Positions 52,292-61,602 of a stretch of DNA of 64,000 nt are shown here, in pieces. Position 1 is the first letter of the stretch. Each line of letters begins with the position of its first letter. The DNA lies in the NCBI RefSeq assembly GCF_003628445.1, contig NZ_RBZO01000019.1, positions 16,754-80,753 of the forward strand. The letters run 5' to 3'. Source of the stretch: Oceanobacillus bengalensis (GTDB lineage Bacteria; Bacillota; Bacilli; Bacillales; Amphibacillaceae). Below the pieces are notes generated by a model. The model searched no databases, had not been told where the DNA came from, and was given only the letters and a program-made list of their open reading frames with translations. The position numbers and the translations under genes are program-made.

Positions 52292-52623
52292 TAAGAAATA
52301 TCCTCCTGTATAAACCAATCTATTAGTAACATCGCAGTTTTTACGCCACCCATTGCTGATAATATAAGTAATGCTTGTTTTACGATGTCCAACGTCGTTC
52401 CATCAGATAGACCTCTTTGAATATTTTCAATTGCATCAAAGGTACCACCAATTGCAGCGACAATTGCCCAAATTTGCAGGCTTCTTGCAATGCGAGCAAT
52501 GGATGTGAGTGGTGCATCACCAACTAGAAAGGCCCCAATACTCCCAATAAAGGATCCACCAACAATAACCCCAAACGCGATAAAGAAACATTGGATAAAT
52601 GACTCAAAAAAACGTTCTTCCAT
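52291..52623 (-). CDS. ytrH: Sporulation membrane protein YtrH
   Basis: 110 residues with several hydrophobic helices (FIAFGVIVGGSFIGSIGAFLVG; IWAIVAAIGGTFDAI; ALLILSAMGGVKTAMLLIDWF). ATG 52623 follows AAGGAGGAGGC on the reverse strand; the longer open frame upstream is not used. Length agrees with B. subtilis YtrH. Forms a two-gene operon with ytrI. Confidence 0.9.
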   Translation of the reverse strand: MEERFFESFIQCFFIAFGVIVGGSFIGSIGAFLVGDAPLTSIARIARSLQIWAIVAAIGGTFDAIENIQRGLSDGTTLDIVKQALLILSAMGGVKTAMLLIDWFIQEDIS

Positions 52624-52655
52624 TATATGCCTCCTCCTTAAGGAAGGTTCTTTAC

Positions 52656-52684
52656 ATTTTATGAAGGAGACGGACAAGTTATGA
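52656..52684 (-). promoter_or_regulatory. Candidate SigE promoter of ytrHI
   Basis: Reverse strand: -35-like TCATAACT (52677-52684) and -10 CATAAAAT (52656-52663), close to the SigE consensus (ATA-type -35, CATACAnT). The spacing fits and the genes belong to the SigE regulon in B. subtilis. Confidence 0.5.
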
Positions 52685-52763
52685 TTAGATAACATACATA
52701 ACCGTATGCATGTTCTGTATTAATTGTTATAATAGGTATAGAAGAATGAAGGCGGGATGAAAT

Positions 52764-55700
52764 ATGGGTTATACACACTTAATGGTTCGAAGCGGCTATA
52801 GCCTGATGGACAGTACCATCACAATTGAAAAGTTAGTAGGTAAGGCAAAGGAACTTGGGTACGGTGCCCTTGCACTGACGGATGAACATGTTCTCTATGG
52901 TGCTGTGCCTTTTTATAAAGCCTGTATCAAGCATGGAATCAAGCCAATCATTGGAATGATTGTTCAAGTTGAAATAGATGAAGTGTTGAATGAGGTAATT
53001 TTGTTAGCAAAAACCAACAAAGGTTATCAAAACCTAGTTAGGCTCACGACAGCGATTCAAATGGATCAGCAAGACAAAATAAATCTTGAAACGTTACATT
53101 ATTATGCTAGTGATCTCATTTGTATCTTACCTGCAACAAATGAAACTTTAGCGGCGTTATTAATTAATTCCCAGCATGATGAGGTATTGTCTTATATTCA
53201 TGAATGGAAGCAAGGCTTTGAGACTGATGCCTTTTATATTGGTATTCAGGATGACCATGGACAAGAAAGCGTAAGTGAGGCACTAAAAGCTTTTCATGAA
53301 ACATATCAAATGCCTGTTGTCGCAATTTGTGATGTTCATTATTTAGATGAAAGGGATGATATCGCATATGATCTTCTAAAAGCAATGCATAAGGGTGAGC
53401 AGTGGGGAATGAAGCTGTCAAGTCCCGACGTTAGAAATAAACATTTGCGTTCACCATTTGAAATGGAACAGAGCTTTCGGGCGTTTTGGCCGGAAGTACT
53501 CGAGGAAACGGAAGTCATTAAAGCGATGTGTAATGTAACCTTCGACTTCACGAAACGCTTATTACCTTCTTTCCCAGTGCCAGATGGAATGGATGCTAAT
53601 ACCTACTTAGAGAAGCAATGTAAAGAAAATATCAATCAAAAGTACGACAATCTTACACCGACGATATTAGAACGGCTAGAATATGAGCTTCGGGTCATTT
53701 CTGCCATGGGGTTTAGTGATTACTTCTTAATCGTTGCAGATTTTATTCGATATGCGAAAGAGCAAAATATATTAGTCGGACCAGGTAGGGGTTCGTCAGC
53801 TGGGTCACTCGTAGCTTATGTGCTCGGAATAACCGATGTGGATCCGATCAAATATCATTTACTATTCGAACGTTTCTTAAATCCCGAGCGCAGGACGATG
53901 CCAGATATTGATGTTGACTTTTCGGATATAAGAAGAGATGAAGTAATTGACTATGTGAGAGAGAAGTACGGAGATAATCATGTAGCACAGATTATTACCT
54001 TTGGTACATTTGCTGCCCGTTCACTTATACGGGAACTAATAAAGACAATGGATGTGGATCAGCAGGATGCATTTTTTATTTTAAAGCAAATCCCATTACA
54101 ATCTAAGAAAAGCCTCGCAGATATATTACAAGATTCAAAGGATTTAAGTGAATACGTCAAGCAGTCACAAAAACTGAAAGTGTTATTTGCGATTGCTATC
54201 AAGCTAGAGGGTATCCCGAGGCATATCTCTACACATGCAGCAGGTGTTGTTATTAGTGAGAAGCCGTTAATCGAACATGTTCCGCTTACACGCGGCGTGA
54301 ATGATACGCATTTAACGCAATTTACAATGAATGACTTGGAATCATTGGGATTGTTGAAAATGGATTTTCTTGGGCTACGGAATTTGTCCTTATTAGAAAA
54401 GATAATCCGTTCGATTAATTATACGACGAAGAAGCAGGTAAGTCTTGATACGATTCCAGAGGAAGATGAGAAAACGTATGACATGTTAAGGAACGGTCTA
54501 ACAAATGGTGTATTCCAGTTAGAATCCCAAGGGATGAAAAACGTACTCACTCAGTTGAAACCAACAGCATTTGAAGACATTGTTGCCGTAAACGCACTAT
54601 ACAGGCCAGGTCCAATGGATTTCATTCCTACCTATATAGCTAGGAAACATAAACAAGAGAAGGTTACGTATTTGCATCCAGATATTAAAGCTATTTTAGA
54701 AGATACGTATGGGGTGCTAGTCTATCAGGAACAGATCATGCAAATTGCTCATCGAATTGCAGGATTTACTTTCGGTCAAGCTGATATCTTAAGGCGTGCA
54801 GTGAGTAAGAAAAAACAAGATATCATGGAAGCTCAACAGGAAGCATTTATAGATGGGTGTATTGCTAGTGGGTATACGAAGGCTGTAGCGGAAGAGATTT
54901 TTAGTTGGATTGTGAAATTTTCTAATTACGGATTTCCGCGTAGTCATGCAGTTGCCTACAGTAAAATTTCGTATCAACTCAGTTTTTTAAAAGCGCATTT
55001 TCCTGCAAACTTTTTCGCAGAATTACTTAGTTCTTCACGAAACCAACAGGAGAAGTTAAATCTATATTTAAAAGAAATCAAAGAAACGAATATCGCCTTA
55101 TTAGCTCCTTCTATTAATAAAAGTTTTGGGAATTATTCGGTGGAAAATAACCAGATTCGCATGGGGCTAAGGCAAATTAAGGGTATGGGAAATCAAGCAA
55201 TTACTGAAATTATTCATGCTAGAAAGGATCGACGCTTTAAAAATTTATTTGATTTTTGCATGCGTGTTGATAGAAAACTTGTGGGTAGAAATACGATTGA
55301 AAACCTGGTCATGGTAGGGGCGTTCGATGAAACATATACGAATAGAGCAAGCCTACTCGCTTCTATAGATCAGGCGATCGACCAGGCTGAACTATTTAAA
55401 GAGTTTAATGACCAATCTAGTCTTTTTACAGATCAGATTGAACTAGAGGCAGAATATGTTAAGATTGAAGATTTTACTGTAATGAAGAAACTAGCAGATG
55501 AAAAGGAACTACTTGGTATGTACGTTTCTAGCCATCCACTAAAAGAACATCGCCAGGCTTTGCGTAATAATGGATATATTACGATACAGCATGCTCGTAG
55601 ACAGGTTGGTAAGCGGAATGTAAAAAGTGTAGTTGTTATCGAGTCGGTGAAGGTTATACGGACAAAACGTGGTGATTCGATGGCATTTCTAACAATTAGT

Positions 55701-56111
55701 GATGAAACAAGTGATATGGATGCTGTTATTTTCCCTGATTTATATCGGAAGACGAATCGGTTCATGAAAGAAGAACAAATCATTACAATTACTGGTAAAG
55801 TGGAATTAAGAAATGATCGCCTCCAATGGGTTTTAGATGAAATAGAACCCTTTGAAGAAGGGAAACTAGAGCCTATATCGAATCAGCGTCTGTTTATAAA
55901 GGTTACACGTGACAAGACGAGCGGAGCAATCGAGAACATTAAACAAATAGCTGATTCGTACCCAGGTAGTACAGTGATTTTCGTTCATCAAGAAAGTTCG
56001 AAACAAACCTACCTTCTAGCAAACGAATACTCTATTTATCCAAGTAACGAATGTATAAAATTATTAAGAAACTTTTTTGGGAAAGATAATGTGATTTTGC
56101 AGAAAAAGTAA
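52764..56111 (+). CDS. dnaE: DNA polymerase III alpha subunit DnaE
   Basis: A 1115-residue class DnaE3 C-family polymerase. N-terminal PHP domain (YTHLMVRSGYSLMDSTI ... LALTDEHVLYGA). The polymerase core has GPGRGSSAGSLVAYVLG and catalytic aspartates in PDIDVDF (380-386). It also has a helix-hairpin-helix region and a C-terminal OB fold (about 940-1030, VVVIESVKVIRTKRGDSMAFLTISD). In Bacillus, DnaE extends RNA primers on the lagging strand before handing over to PolC. Divergent from ytrHI, as in B. subtilis. ATG 52764 with AAGGCGGGATG upstream. Confidence 0.97.
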   Translation: MGYTHLMVRSGYSLMDSTITIEKLVGKAKELGYGALALTDEHVLYGAVPFYKACIKHGIKPIIGMIVQVEIDEVLNEVILLAKTNKGYQNLVRLTTAIQMDQQDKINLETLHYYASDLICILPATNETLAALLINSQHDEVLSYIHEWKQGFETDAFYIGIQDDHGQESVSEALKAFHETYQMPVVAICDVHYLDERDDIAYDLLKAMHKGEQWGMKLSSPDVRNKHLRSPFEMEQSFRAFWPEVLEETEVIKAMCNVTFDFTKRLLPSFPVPDGMDANTYLEKQCKENINQKYDNLTPTILERLEYELRVISAMGFSDYFLIVADFIRYAKEQNILVGPGRGSSAGSLVAYVLGITDVDPIKYHLLFERFLNPERRTMPDIDVDFSDIRRDEVIDYVREKYGDNHVAQIITFGTFAARSLIRELIKTMDVDQQDAFFILKQIPLQSKKSLADILQDSKDLSEYVKQSQKLKVLFAIAIKLEGIPRHISTHAAGVVISEKPLIEHVPLTRGVNDTHLTQFTMNDLESLGLLKMDFLGLRNLSLLEKIIRSINYTTKKQVSLDTIPEEDEKTYDMLRNGLTNGVFQLESQGMKNVLTQLKPTAFEDIVAVNALYRPGPMDFIPTYIARKHKQEKVTYLHPDIKAILEDTYGVLVYQEQIMQIAHRIAGFTFGQADILRRAVSKKKQDIMEAQQEAFIDGCIASGYTKAVAEEIFSWIVKFSNYGFPRSHAVAYSKISYQLSFLKAHFPANFFAELLSSSRNQQEKLNLYLKEIKETNIALLAPSINKSFGNYSVENNQIRMGLRQIKGMGNQAITEIIHARKDRRFKNLFDFCMRVDRKLVGRNTIENLVMVGAFDETYTNRASLLASIDQAIDQAELFKEFNDQSSLFTDQIELEAEYVKIEDFTVMKKLADEKELLGMYVSSHPLKEHRQALRNNGYITIQHARRQVGKRNVKSVVVIESVKVIRTKRGDSMAFLTISDETSDMDAVIFPDLYRKTNRFMKEEQIITITGKVELRNDRLQWVLDEIEPFEEGKLEPISNQRLFIKVTRDKTSGAIENIKQIADSYPGSTVIFVHQESSKQTYLLANEYSIYPSNECIKLLRNFFGKDNVILQKK

Positions 56112-56321
56112 TGCTTTTGTGAGGGTTCTTTCGCTGTGCTTATGATATTTTACGTCACAGCTTCATCTTGGTACAATCAACAACCCATAGAATATAGCTT
56201 AATATAAAATGTATTTGCTCCGTTAAACAGCCAATCGTTCTTTTGTTGTTATCCACATATAGAGGATTTTATCGAAACATGTTACAATATAACTTATTAA
56301 ATAGTCTCCGGGGTGTAAAAG
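56112..56321. other. Intergenic region downstream of dnaE
   Basis: 210 bp without a gene or clear terminator. It contains a perfect 9-bp DnaA box TTATCCACA (56249-56257) 65 bp before the next gene. Confidence 0.4.
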
Positions 56322-56711
56322 ATGTCTATAAAAAATTTGGTATTAAAGTATTTAAATAATCATGCAGAAACAAGTGAAAACCATAGAGACGATACATTGC
56401 AAACGAAATATTATAAAACATCAAAGGATAAAGCGCTCTTGGCATTAGAAAATTACTTTAAAAATAATACTGACTTTGAGATTACTTCTATTTCTAATGA
56501 AAGAGGAGAAATGAGCGTCATTACAAAGCGTGGTAAAAAGGCATTTATTGTTATTACAGTGATTATGGTTAGACCATTTCAAACAGCAATTGATTTTTCA
56601 GTAACTGCAGAATCAGCATTTCCATTTGATTTTGGGTTTAGCACAAAATTGATTCAAAAACTGTATAATCAAATGTCTAAGGAATTACCATTAATTTCAA
56701 ATAATCACTAA
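56322..56711 (+). CDS. Conserved cytosolic protein of unknown function, 129 aa
   Basis: No signal or membrane segment. A mixed alpha/beta composition with MSVITKRGKKAFIVITVIMVRPFQTAIDF in the centre; no Cys. The gene lies 32 bp before nrdR and is probably co-transcribed with it. It is preceded by CCGGGGTG about 10 nt from the ATG. I do not recognise a functional family. Confidence 0.7.
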   Translation: MSIKNLVLKYLNNHAETSENHRDDTLQTKYYKTSKDKALLALENYFKNNTDFEITSISNERGEMSVITKRGKKAFIVITVIMVRPFQTAIDFSVTAESAFPFDFGFSTKLIQKLYNQMSKELPLISNNH

Positions 56712-56743
56712 TTTGGTGTAATCGATGAATGGGGTTGAATGAA

Positions 56744-57211
56744 ATGAGATGTCCCAATTGCCAAGATAAAAATACAAAGGTTTTTGATTCCCGTCCAACA
56801 GATGAAGGAAGGTCTATTCGTAGGCGGAGGGAATGTGAAGAGTGTGGATTCCGCTTCACAACGTTTGAACGAATAGAACAACCACCATTAATTGTTGTGA
56901 AAAAAGATGGAACAAGACAAGAATTCTCTAGGGAAAAATTGGTAAGAGGATTAATTAGAGCATGTGAAAAAAGGCCAGTACCACTTGAAAAAATTGAATC
57001 GATTGCATTAGATATAGAACGAGACTTAAGAAATTCAGGGTTTTCGGAAGTGGATAGTAAAGATGTCGGTGAGAAAGTTATGGATTTATTAGCGGATGTA
57101 GATGAAGTTGCATATGTGCGCTTTGCTTCTGTTTATCGACAGTTTAAGGATATTAGTGTGTTTCTAGATGAATTGAAAGATCTCATTAAAACAGATAATA
57201 GTAAACTTTAA
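56744..57211 (+). CDS. nrdR: Transcriptional repressor NrdR
   Basis: 155 residues: N-terminal zinc ribbon (CPNC at 3-6, CEECGF at about 31-36) and ATP-cone domain (about 49-139, [24 protein letters not shown]). NrdR senses ATP/dATP and represses ribonucleotide reductase genes. ATG 56744 gives the standard MRCPNC start; the frame opens earlier at 56729. It heads the replication genes dnaB and dnaI, as in other Bacillaceae. Confidence 0.96.
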   Translation: MRCPNCQDKNTKVFDSRPTDEGRSIRRRRECEECGFRFTTFERIEQPPLIVVKKDGTRQEFSREKLVRGLIRACEKRPVPLEKIESIALDIERDLRNSGFSEVDSKDVGEKVMDLLADVDEVAYVRFASVYRQFKDISVFLDELKDLIKTDNSKL

Positions 57212-57298
57212 ACAATACGGAATCCCACTGTATCGTTATTTTGCATTACATGGAATTTCATTTGTGTCGAATTACGTTATATTGAGGGTGGAATAATA

Positions 57299-58648
57299 TT
57301 GAGATTTATTGGACAAGTATTACCAGTTGATGGATATTTTGTTACTTTAAAACATCATTTAACAAAGAACTACTCAAAGTCATTAACACATTTATATCAA
57401 CCGCTTATTGGTATACAGGCAGTGATGTTGTATCAAACATTGCTGCATGAAATAGAGCTCGAAGAAGAAATTTCGCCTCAAACACATCATACGTTAATGA
57501 ACTATTTGAACATTCCGTTAGATGAGATTTATAAGGCAAGGTTGAAACTGGAAGGAATTGGTTTACTTAAAACGTTTAAAAAAACAAAAGAGAATACAAC
57601 TATTTTTACGTATGAATTACAGGGGGCTTTTGCTCCGAGTGACTTCTTTCGAGATGCCATGCTATCTCAATTACTTTATCATCAAATAGGTGACCAAAAA
57701 TATAACATGCTGAAAAACCATTTTGTTAAGACGTACTCAGAAAATGTTGGAGAGGATATCACGGTATCTTTCCATGATGTATTTCAGACATTTACCCCAA
57801 CACTTGAAGTTGTGAAACCTATTCGAAGTGAGGAAGAAAGTCCACCTGTACAAACAGCTGATTTCTCCTGGTTGATCCAAATGTTAACGCAAAGGATGAT
57901 ACCAGTTGGGCGAGTATTAACGGCCTACAATAGAAAATTAATTTCGCAAATGCAGCTATTATATGATTTAGATAGCTATGAAATTGAGAAATCTGTCTTA
58001 TGGGCTTTAACGGAAGAGAATTATTTGAATACGGAAGAGTTTAAAACAGCATGTCATGACTTATTTAAATCAAAACATCATGATTCTAAAATAAAGCTAA
58101 CAGAAAAGGTTGAGAAGAACCAAGCGTTACCTAAGTCCAAACCTGTAACAAAAGAAGATATGCTGATACATGAATTAGAAACAATCTCACCAAAGCAATT
58201 ACTAGAAGACTTGTCTGGAGGAAATCAAGCTTCTGAACAAGATATGAAAATTATTCGTGAAGTAATGACTTCTCAAGGACTTCCATCGCCAGTAATGAAT
58301 GTGCTTATTCACTATGTATTGCTGCAATCAAATATGAAGTTATCGAAAGCATATTTAGAAAAGATTGCTAGTCATTGGTCACGGGCAAATATTAAAACTG
58401 CAAAAGAAGCAATGGAATTTGCTAAGAAGGAAAAAGAGAGATTCCAAAAAACACCGCAGAAGCAGCAACAGCGAACTTCCTATAAGCGGAAAGACTCAAA
58501 AGAAATTGTTCCAGATTGGTTCAAAGAAAGAAAAGTCAAACAAACGAAAACAGTACAAAGCACTCAACCTGTTATCGATTTAGAAAAAGAGAAAGCAGAA
58601 CTAGAAAAACTCCTTAACCAAAAAGTGCAGCATAATAATCGATTTTAA
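57299..58648 (+). CDS. dnaB: Replication initiation and membrane attachment protein DnaB
   Basis: 449 residues. Bacillus-type DnaB (not the helicase) with the N-terminal winged-helix region (GQVLPVDGYFVTLKHHLTKNYSKSLTHLYQPLIG) and a C-terminal DnaD-like domain (about 295-390, LLEDLSGGNQASEQDMKIIREV). It acts with DnaD and DnaI to load the replicative helicase at oriC and restart sites. TTG start 57299 follows GAGGGTGG. It lies 12 bp before dnaI. Confidence 0.94.
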   Translation: MRFIGQVLPVDGYFVTLKHHLTKNYSKSLTHLYQPLIGIQAVMLYQTLLHEIELEEEISPQTHHTLMNYLNIPLDEIYKARLKLEGIGLLKTFKKTKENTTIFTYELQGAFAPSDFFRDAMLSQLLYHQIGDQKYNMLKNHFVKTYSENVGEDITVSFHDVFQTFTPTLEVVKPIRSEEESPPVQTADFSWLIQMLTQRMIPVGRVLTAYNRKLISQMQLLYDLDSYEIEKSVLWALTEENYLNTEEFKTACHDLFKSKHHDSKIKLTEKVEKNQALPKSKPVTKEDMLIHELETISPKQLLEDLSGGNQASEQDMKIIREVMTSQGLPSPVMNVLIHYVLLQSNMKLSKAYLEKIASHWSRANIKTAKEAMEFAKKEKERFQKTPQKQQQRTSYKRKDSKEIVPDWFKERKVKQTKTVQSTQPVIDLEKEKAELEKLLNQKVQHNNRF

Positions 58649-58659
58649 GGATGATTTAA

Positions 58660-59586
58660 ATGGAACCAATTCAAGAATCGCTATCAAAATGGATGAAGGA
58701 AAATAAAAACTTCAAAGAAAACTATGAAAAGGTTAGAAACGAAGTATTGAGTGATCCCGAAATAAAGGAATTTCTATCCTTCCATCCTGATTTAAGTACG
58801 CGAGAAATAAACAAAAGCTTAATCAAACTATATGAATATAAATCTCAGTCAAAACAGTGTGATAAATGTTCATCATTGGATTCATGCAAAAACATGGTAA
58901 AAGGTTACTCGCCTGTACTGCATGTAGACCGTGGAGAAATACATTTAACATATGAAAAATGCCACAGTAGAATGATGTATGAAAAAGAAGCAAAACAGCA
59001 AAAACTTGTACAAAGTGTTCATGTGCCAAAAGAAATTCTCCAAGCATCCCTGAAGAATCTTGATGCTGATAATGATAGACGGGAAGGTGTCATGGAGATC
59101 ATTCAATTTATTAAGCAGGCAAACCATGAATTGCCGAAAAAAGGAATTTACTTTTATGGACCATTTGGTGTCGGGAAAACGTATTTTTTAGGTGCAATTG
59201 CGAATGAATTAAAGAAGTTGAATATTTCTTCAATGATCATTTATATGCCTGAGTTCGTGCGAGAAATCAAAGGCTCCTTTAAAAATGATACAACAAACGA
59301 AAAAGTGGATTACTTCAAAAAAGCTGATGTACTAATGCTTGATGATATTGGTGCGGAGATGCAATCTGCGTGGTTTAGGGATGAAATTCTAGGATCGATT
59401 TTACAATATAGAATGATGGAACAGCTACCTGTATTTTTTACTTCCAATTATAGTATGGACCAATTAGAAGGGTTACTAGCCACAACAAGAGATGGCATTG
59501 AAACCGTAAAGGCAGGTAGAATTTTAGAACGTATTAAACAAGTTAGTAAAGAAGTATCTCTATTTGGAGAAAATAGAAGAAGGTAG
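58660..59586 (+). CDS. dnaI: Helicase loader DnaI (primosomal protein)
   Basis: 308 residues. The N-terminal helicase-binding domain has a zinc-like cluster (CDKCSSLDSCKNM and a later CHSRM). The AAA+ domain has Walker A YGPFGVGKTYFLGAI (about 165-179) and Walker B VLMLDDIG. Loads the replicative helicase DnaC in Bacillus. AAGGATGATTTA precedes the ATG. Closed by a strong terminator, after which comes tandem array 2. Confidence 0.96.
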   Translation: MEPIQESLSKWMKENKNFKENYEKVRNEVLSDPEIKEFLSFHPDLSTREINKSLIKLYEYKSQSKQCDKCSSLDSCKNMVKGYSPVLHVDRGEIHLTYEKCHSRMMYEKEAKQQKLVQSVHVPKEILQASLKNLDADNDRREGVMEIIQFIKQANHELPKKGIYFYGPFGVGKTYFLGAIANELKKLNISSMIIYMPEFVREIKGSFKNDTTNEKVDYFKKADVLMLDDIGAEMQSAWFRDEILGSILQYRMMEQLPVFFTSNYSMDQLEGLLATTRDGIETVKAGRILERIKQVSKEVSLFGENRRR

Positions 59587-59627
59587 AGAAGACTAGTATC
59601 AATTTAGATACTAGTCTTCTTATTTTT
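59587..59627 (+). terminator. Intrinsic terminator of dnaI
   Basis: Perfect 14-bp stem AGAAGACTAGTATC/GATACTAGTCTTCT with a 6-nt loop, then TATTTTTATTT. Confidence 0.9.
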
Positions 59628-59673
59628 ATTTGGCTCTGCTAATTATCTTTATTATTTCTTAATTCCCGCAGTT

Positions 59674-60220
59674 GATATGAACTGTGAGGTAACAATAATT
59701 TGGGAAATTTTCTTGAGAGAGCTTATCAAGTTCATTTGAAGAGAATTTTGCTCTATTTCAATCTTGAGAAGGCTTATCAAGTTCATTTCAAGAGGGTTTT
59801 GCTCTATTTTAATCTTGAGAAGGCTTATCAAGTTCATTTCAAGAGGGTTTTGCTCTATTTTAATCTTGAGAAGGCTTATCAAGTTCATTTCAAGAGGATT
59901 TTGCTCTAGTTCAATCTTGAGAAGGCTTATCAAGTTCATTTCAAGAGGATTTTGCTCTATTTCAATCTTGAGAAGGCTTATCAAGTTCATTTGAAGAGAA
60001 TTTTGCTCTATTTCAATCTTGAGAGAGCTTATCAATTTCATTTGAAGAGGATTTTGCTCTATTTCAACCTAGATAAGGCTTATCAAGTTCATTTCATGAG
60101 AATCTTGCTCTATTTCATTCTTGATAGCTCCGTTGAGTATTGGCATTCATAATTCTTTATTGATCTTGAGAGTACAAGCAAGGTATTTTTTAAGTTCGAT
60201 GTTACCTCGCAGTTTATATC
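59674..60220 (-). repeat. Tandem array 2: about 7.5 units of the 51-bp repeat, bounded by 21-bp inverted repeats
   Basis: Same repeat as 18130-18709 but inverted. In reverse orientation units start at about 60092, 60041, 59990, 59939, 59888, 59837 and 59786; a degenerate partial lies at the outer edge (to about 60143) and a partial unit from 59735 runs into the end module. That module (59674-59735) matches the end of array 1 over about 60 bp with few differences. A 21-bp sequence at 59674-59694 (core AACTGTGAGGTAACA) recurs inverted at 60200-60220 with 2 mismatches, so the whole element of 547 bp has terminal inverted repeats. Open frames across it have no ribosome binding site and one unit carries a stop, so it is non-coding. 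Confidence 0.92.
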
Positions 60221-60391
60221 TATTGTAATTTTATGGTAAAAATAAAAAACTATTGTCTGGGACGAGTAAATGCATTCTCAATCTTCTAGAATATCCATTA
60301 TTTTTAGTAGATTATCAGGTTTAATCATTTTTTAGACTCTTTGTCCATATAATTGTAACAGTTCGGTTGTGGATGAGGGTGATGTTTATTT
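60221..60391. other. Intergenic region upstream of ytxC
   Basis: AT-rich, includes the ytxC ribosome binding site GAGGGTGATG (60375-60384). No convincing promoter assigned. Confidence 0.35.
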
Positions 60392-61255
60392 ATGCTTGTG
60401 GCTTATTTTGAATCCGATAAAGAAGTACTTCGTTTTTGTGAGCAGTTATTTCTACATTCTAAACAAATTAAGTTACATTGGAAAATTCATGAGGAATGGG
60501 GGAATTATATACAGATAGAAGAAAATATTGCGAGTAAGCAGTTAAAAGAAATTATAGCAAAGGCGATGACAAATGTTTTTATTACCCATCGCTTAGGTAA
60601 TATGATTAAGATGATTATTGAGAAATGCTATTATTTTACGAATACAGATGAAATCGAACGAATACATGATATTACCAACTGGATATTCGCAGGTGTTGAT
60701 GAGGATAGTCTGCAAGTTAGAAAGAAAAAAAGTGAAGATCCGAGCGGGCTGCTCTTTTCGTTATTTATTGCTAATATTAAAGACACCCATGCAATTCACT
60801 ATGACTCAATCATCAAATTTAGTTTAAGCGTTTTTAAGGATCATTTGATTCATTATGTTGGACTTGCAATTGATGAATTTAAACGGGAAGAAGATCATCA
60901 AGAATTTGTAGATATGTTACGTAATTACATTTCCCGAAAAGAGCCAAGCTTCCCAACGATTCATATTTTACAAGGAGATACCTTTACGTTTTATAAAGAG
61001 AGTGGGAAGGTATTTTCGAATATGGAATTACGTACGATTATGCAGGAAGAACCATTATACATTGTTGGCTTAGATGAGAATGAAATGAACTTGGCACCGC
61101 TCATTGCAATGGCGCCAGAGAAAATAAAGATATATGGTGATGACCCTGCTGAACCAAAAACATTGACTGTTATTAATGTATTTCAAGAAAAAGTGCAATT
61201 TAAAGGAACGAATCAATTTCCATTTGCATATTATTTGAAAAATGAACAGAAATAA
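60392..61255 (+). CDS. ytxC: Sporulation protein YtxC
   Basis: 287 residues, soluble, rich in aromatic and charged residues (HRLGNMIKMIIEKCYYFTNTDEIERI; FSLSVFKDHLIHYVGLAIDEFKREEDHQEF). Family YtxC-like, found between dnaI and thrS in Bacillus. It is a putative sporulation protein of unknown mechanism. Separated from dnaI here by the tandem array, whereas these genes are close in B. subtilis. Confidence 0.88.
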   Translation: MLVAYFESDKEVLRFCEQLFLHSKQIKLHWKIHEEWGNYIQIEENIASKQLKEIIAKAMTNVFITHRLGNMIKMIIEKCYYFTNTDEIERIHDITNWIFAGVDEDSLQVRKKKSEDPSGLLFSLFIANIKDTHAIHYDSIIKFSLSVFKDHLIHYVGLAIDEFKREEDHQEFVDMLRNYISRKEPSFPTIHILQGDTFTFYKESGKVFSNMELRTIMQEEPLYIVGLDENEMNLAPLIAMAPEKIKIYGDDPAEPKTLTVINVFQEKVQFKGTNQFPFAYYLKNEQK

Positions 61256-61257
61256 AC

Positions 61258-61286
61258 TTGCATTTATGAATTCTCGAGGCTATAAT
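61258..61286 (+). promoter_or_regulatory. SigA-type promoter of thrS
   Basis: -35 TTGCAT (61258-61263), 17-bp spacer, -10 TATAAT (61281-61286); transcription would begin near 61293, just before the T-box leader. Confidence 0.82.
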
Positions 61287-61309
61287 ACAAATTATAATCA
61301 TTTTAAAAT

Positions 61310-61580
61310 ATAAAGGTATTGATAAGGACATGATTGTTTGAATTCGGTCGAAAAGAGATTGGAAGTCATCTGGCTGAAAGCTTCCTCGAGTCACGAACAA
61401 ATAATTACCACCTTTGAACCCTACTATGGAAATAAAAGTAAATAGTAGCGTAAATCTGCGTTAAAGATATAATGAAGCCGTAAGAGTATTTTACGGAAAT
61501 TAGGGTGGAACCACGACGTATCCAAGCGCTCGTCCCTTTGCTGAAAGAAGCAGAGGGATGGGCGCTTTTTTATTTTTTTA
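61310..61580 (+). promoter_or_regulatory. T-box leader of thrS
   Basis: The T-box core AGGGTGGAACCACG is at 61502-61515, just before the terminator. The upstream part forms Stem I (GATTGGAAG ... CTTCC). ACC triplets at 61407-61409 or 61410-61412 are candidate threonine specifier codons. Uncharged tRNA-Thr binding would favour the antiterminator and thrS transcription. Such leaders are standard on Bacillus thrS. Confidence 0.92.
61525..61580 (+). terminator. T-box terminator upstream of thrS
   Basis: Long stem AGCGCTCGTCCCTTTGCT / AGCAGAGGGATGGGCGCT followed by TTTTTTATTTTTTT. Confidence 0.9.
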
Positions 61581-61602
61581 ATATATGAAAGGAGCAATAA
61601 AC

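Noticed and set aside
59652..60152. Several open frames (up to 129 residues) across the second array on both strands
   Set aside because: Same periodicity artefact; one unit has an in-frame stop and no translation signals are present.
18130..60220. Arrays as CRISPR loci
   Set aside because: There are no unique spacers between repeats; the units are contiguous and no cas genes are in the window.
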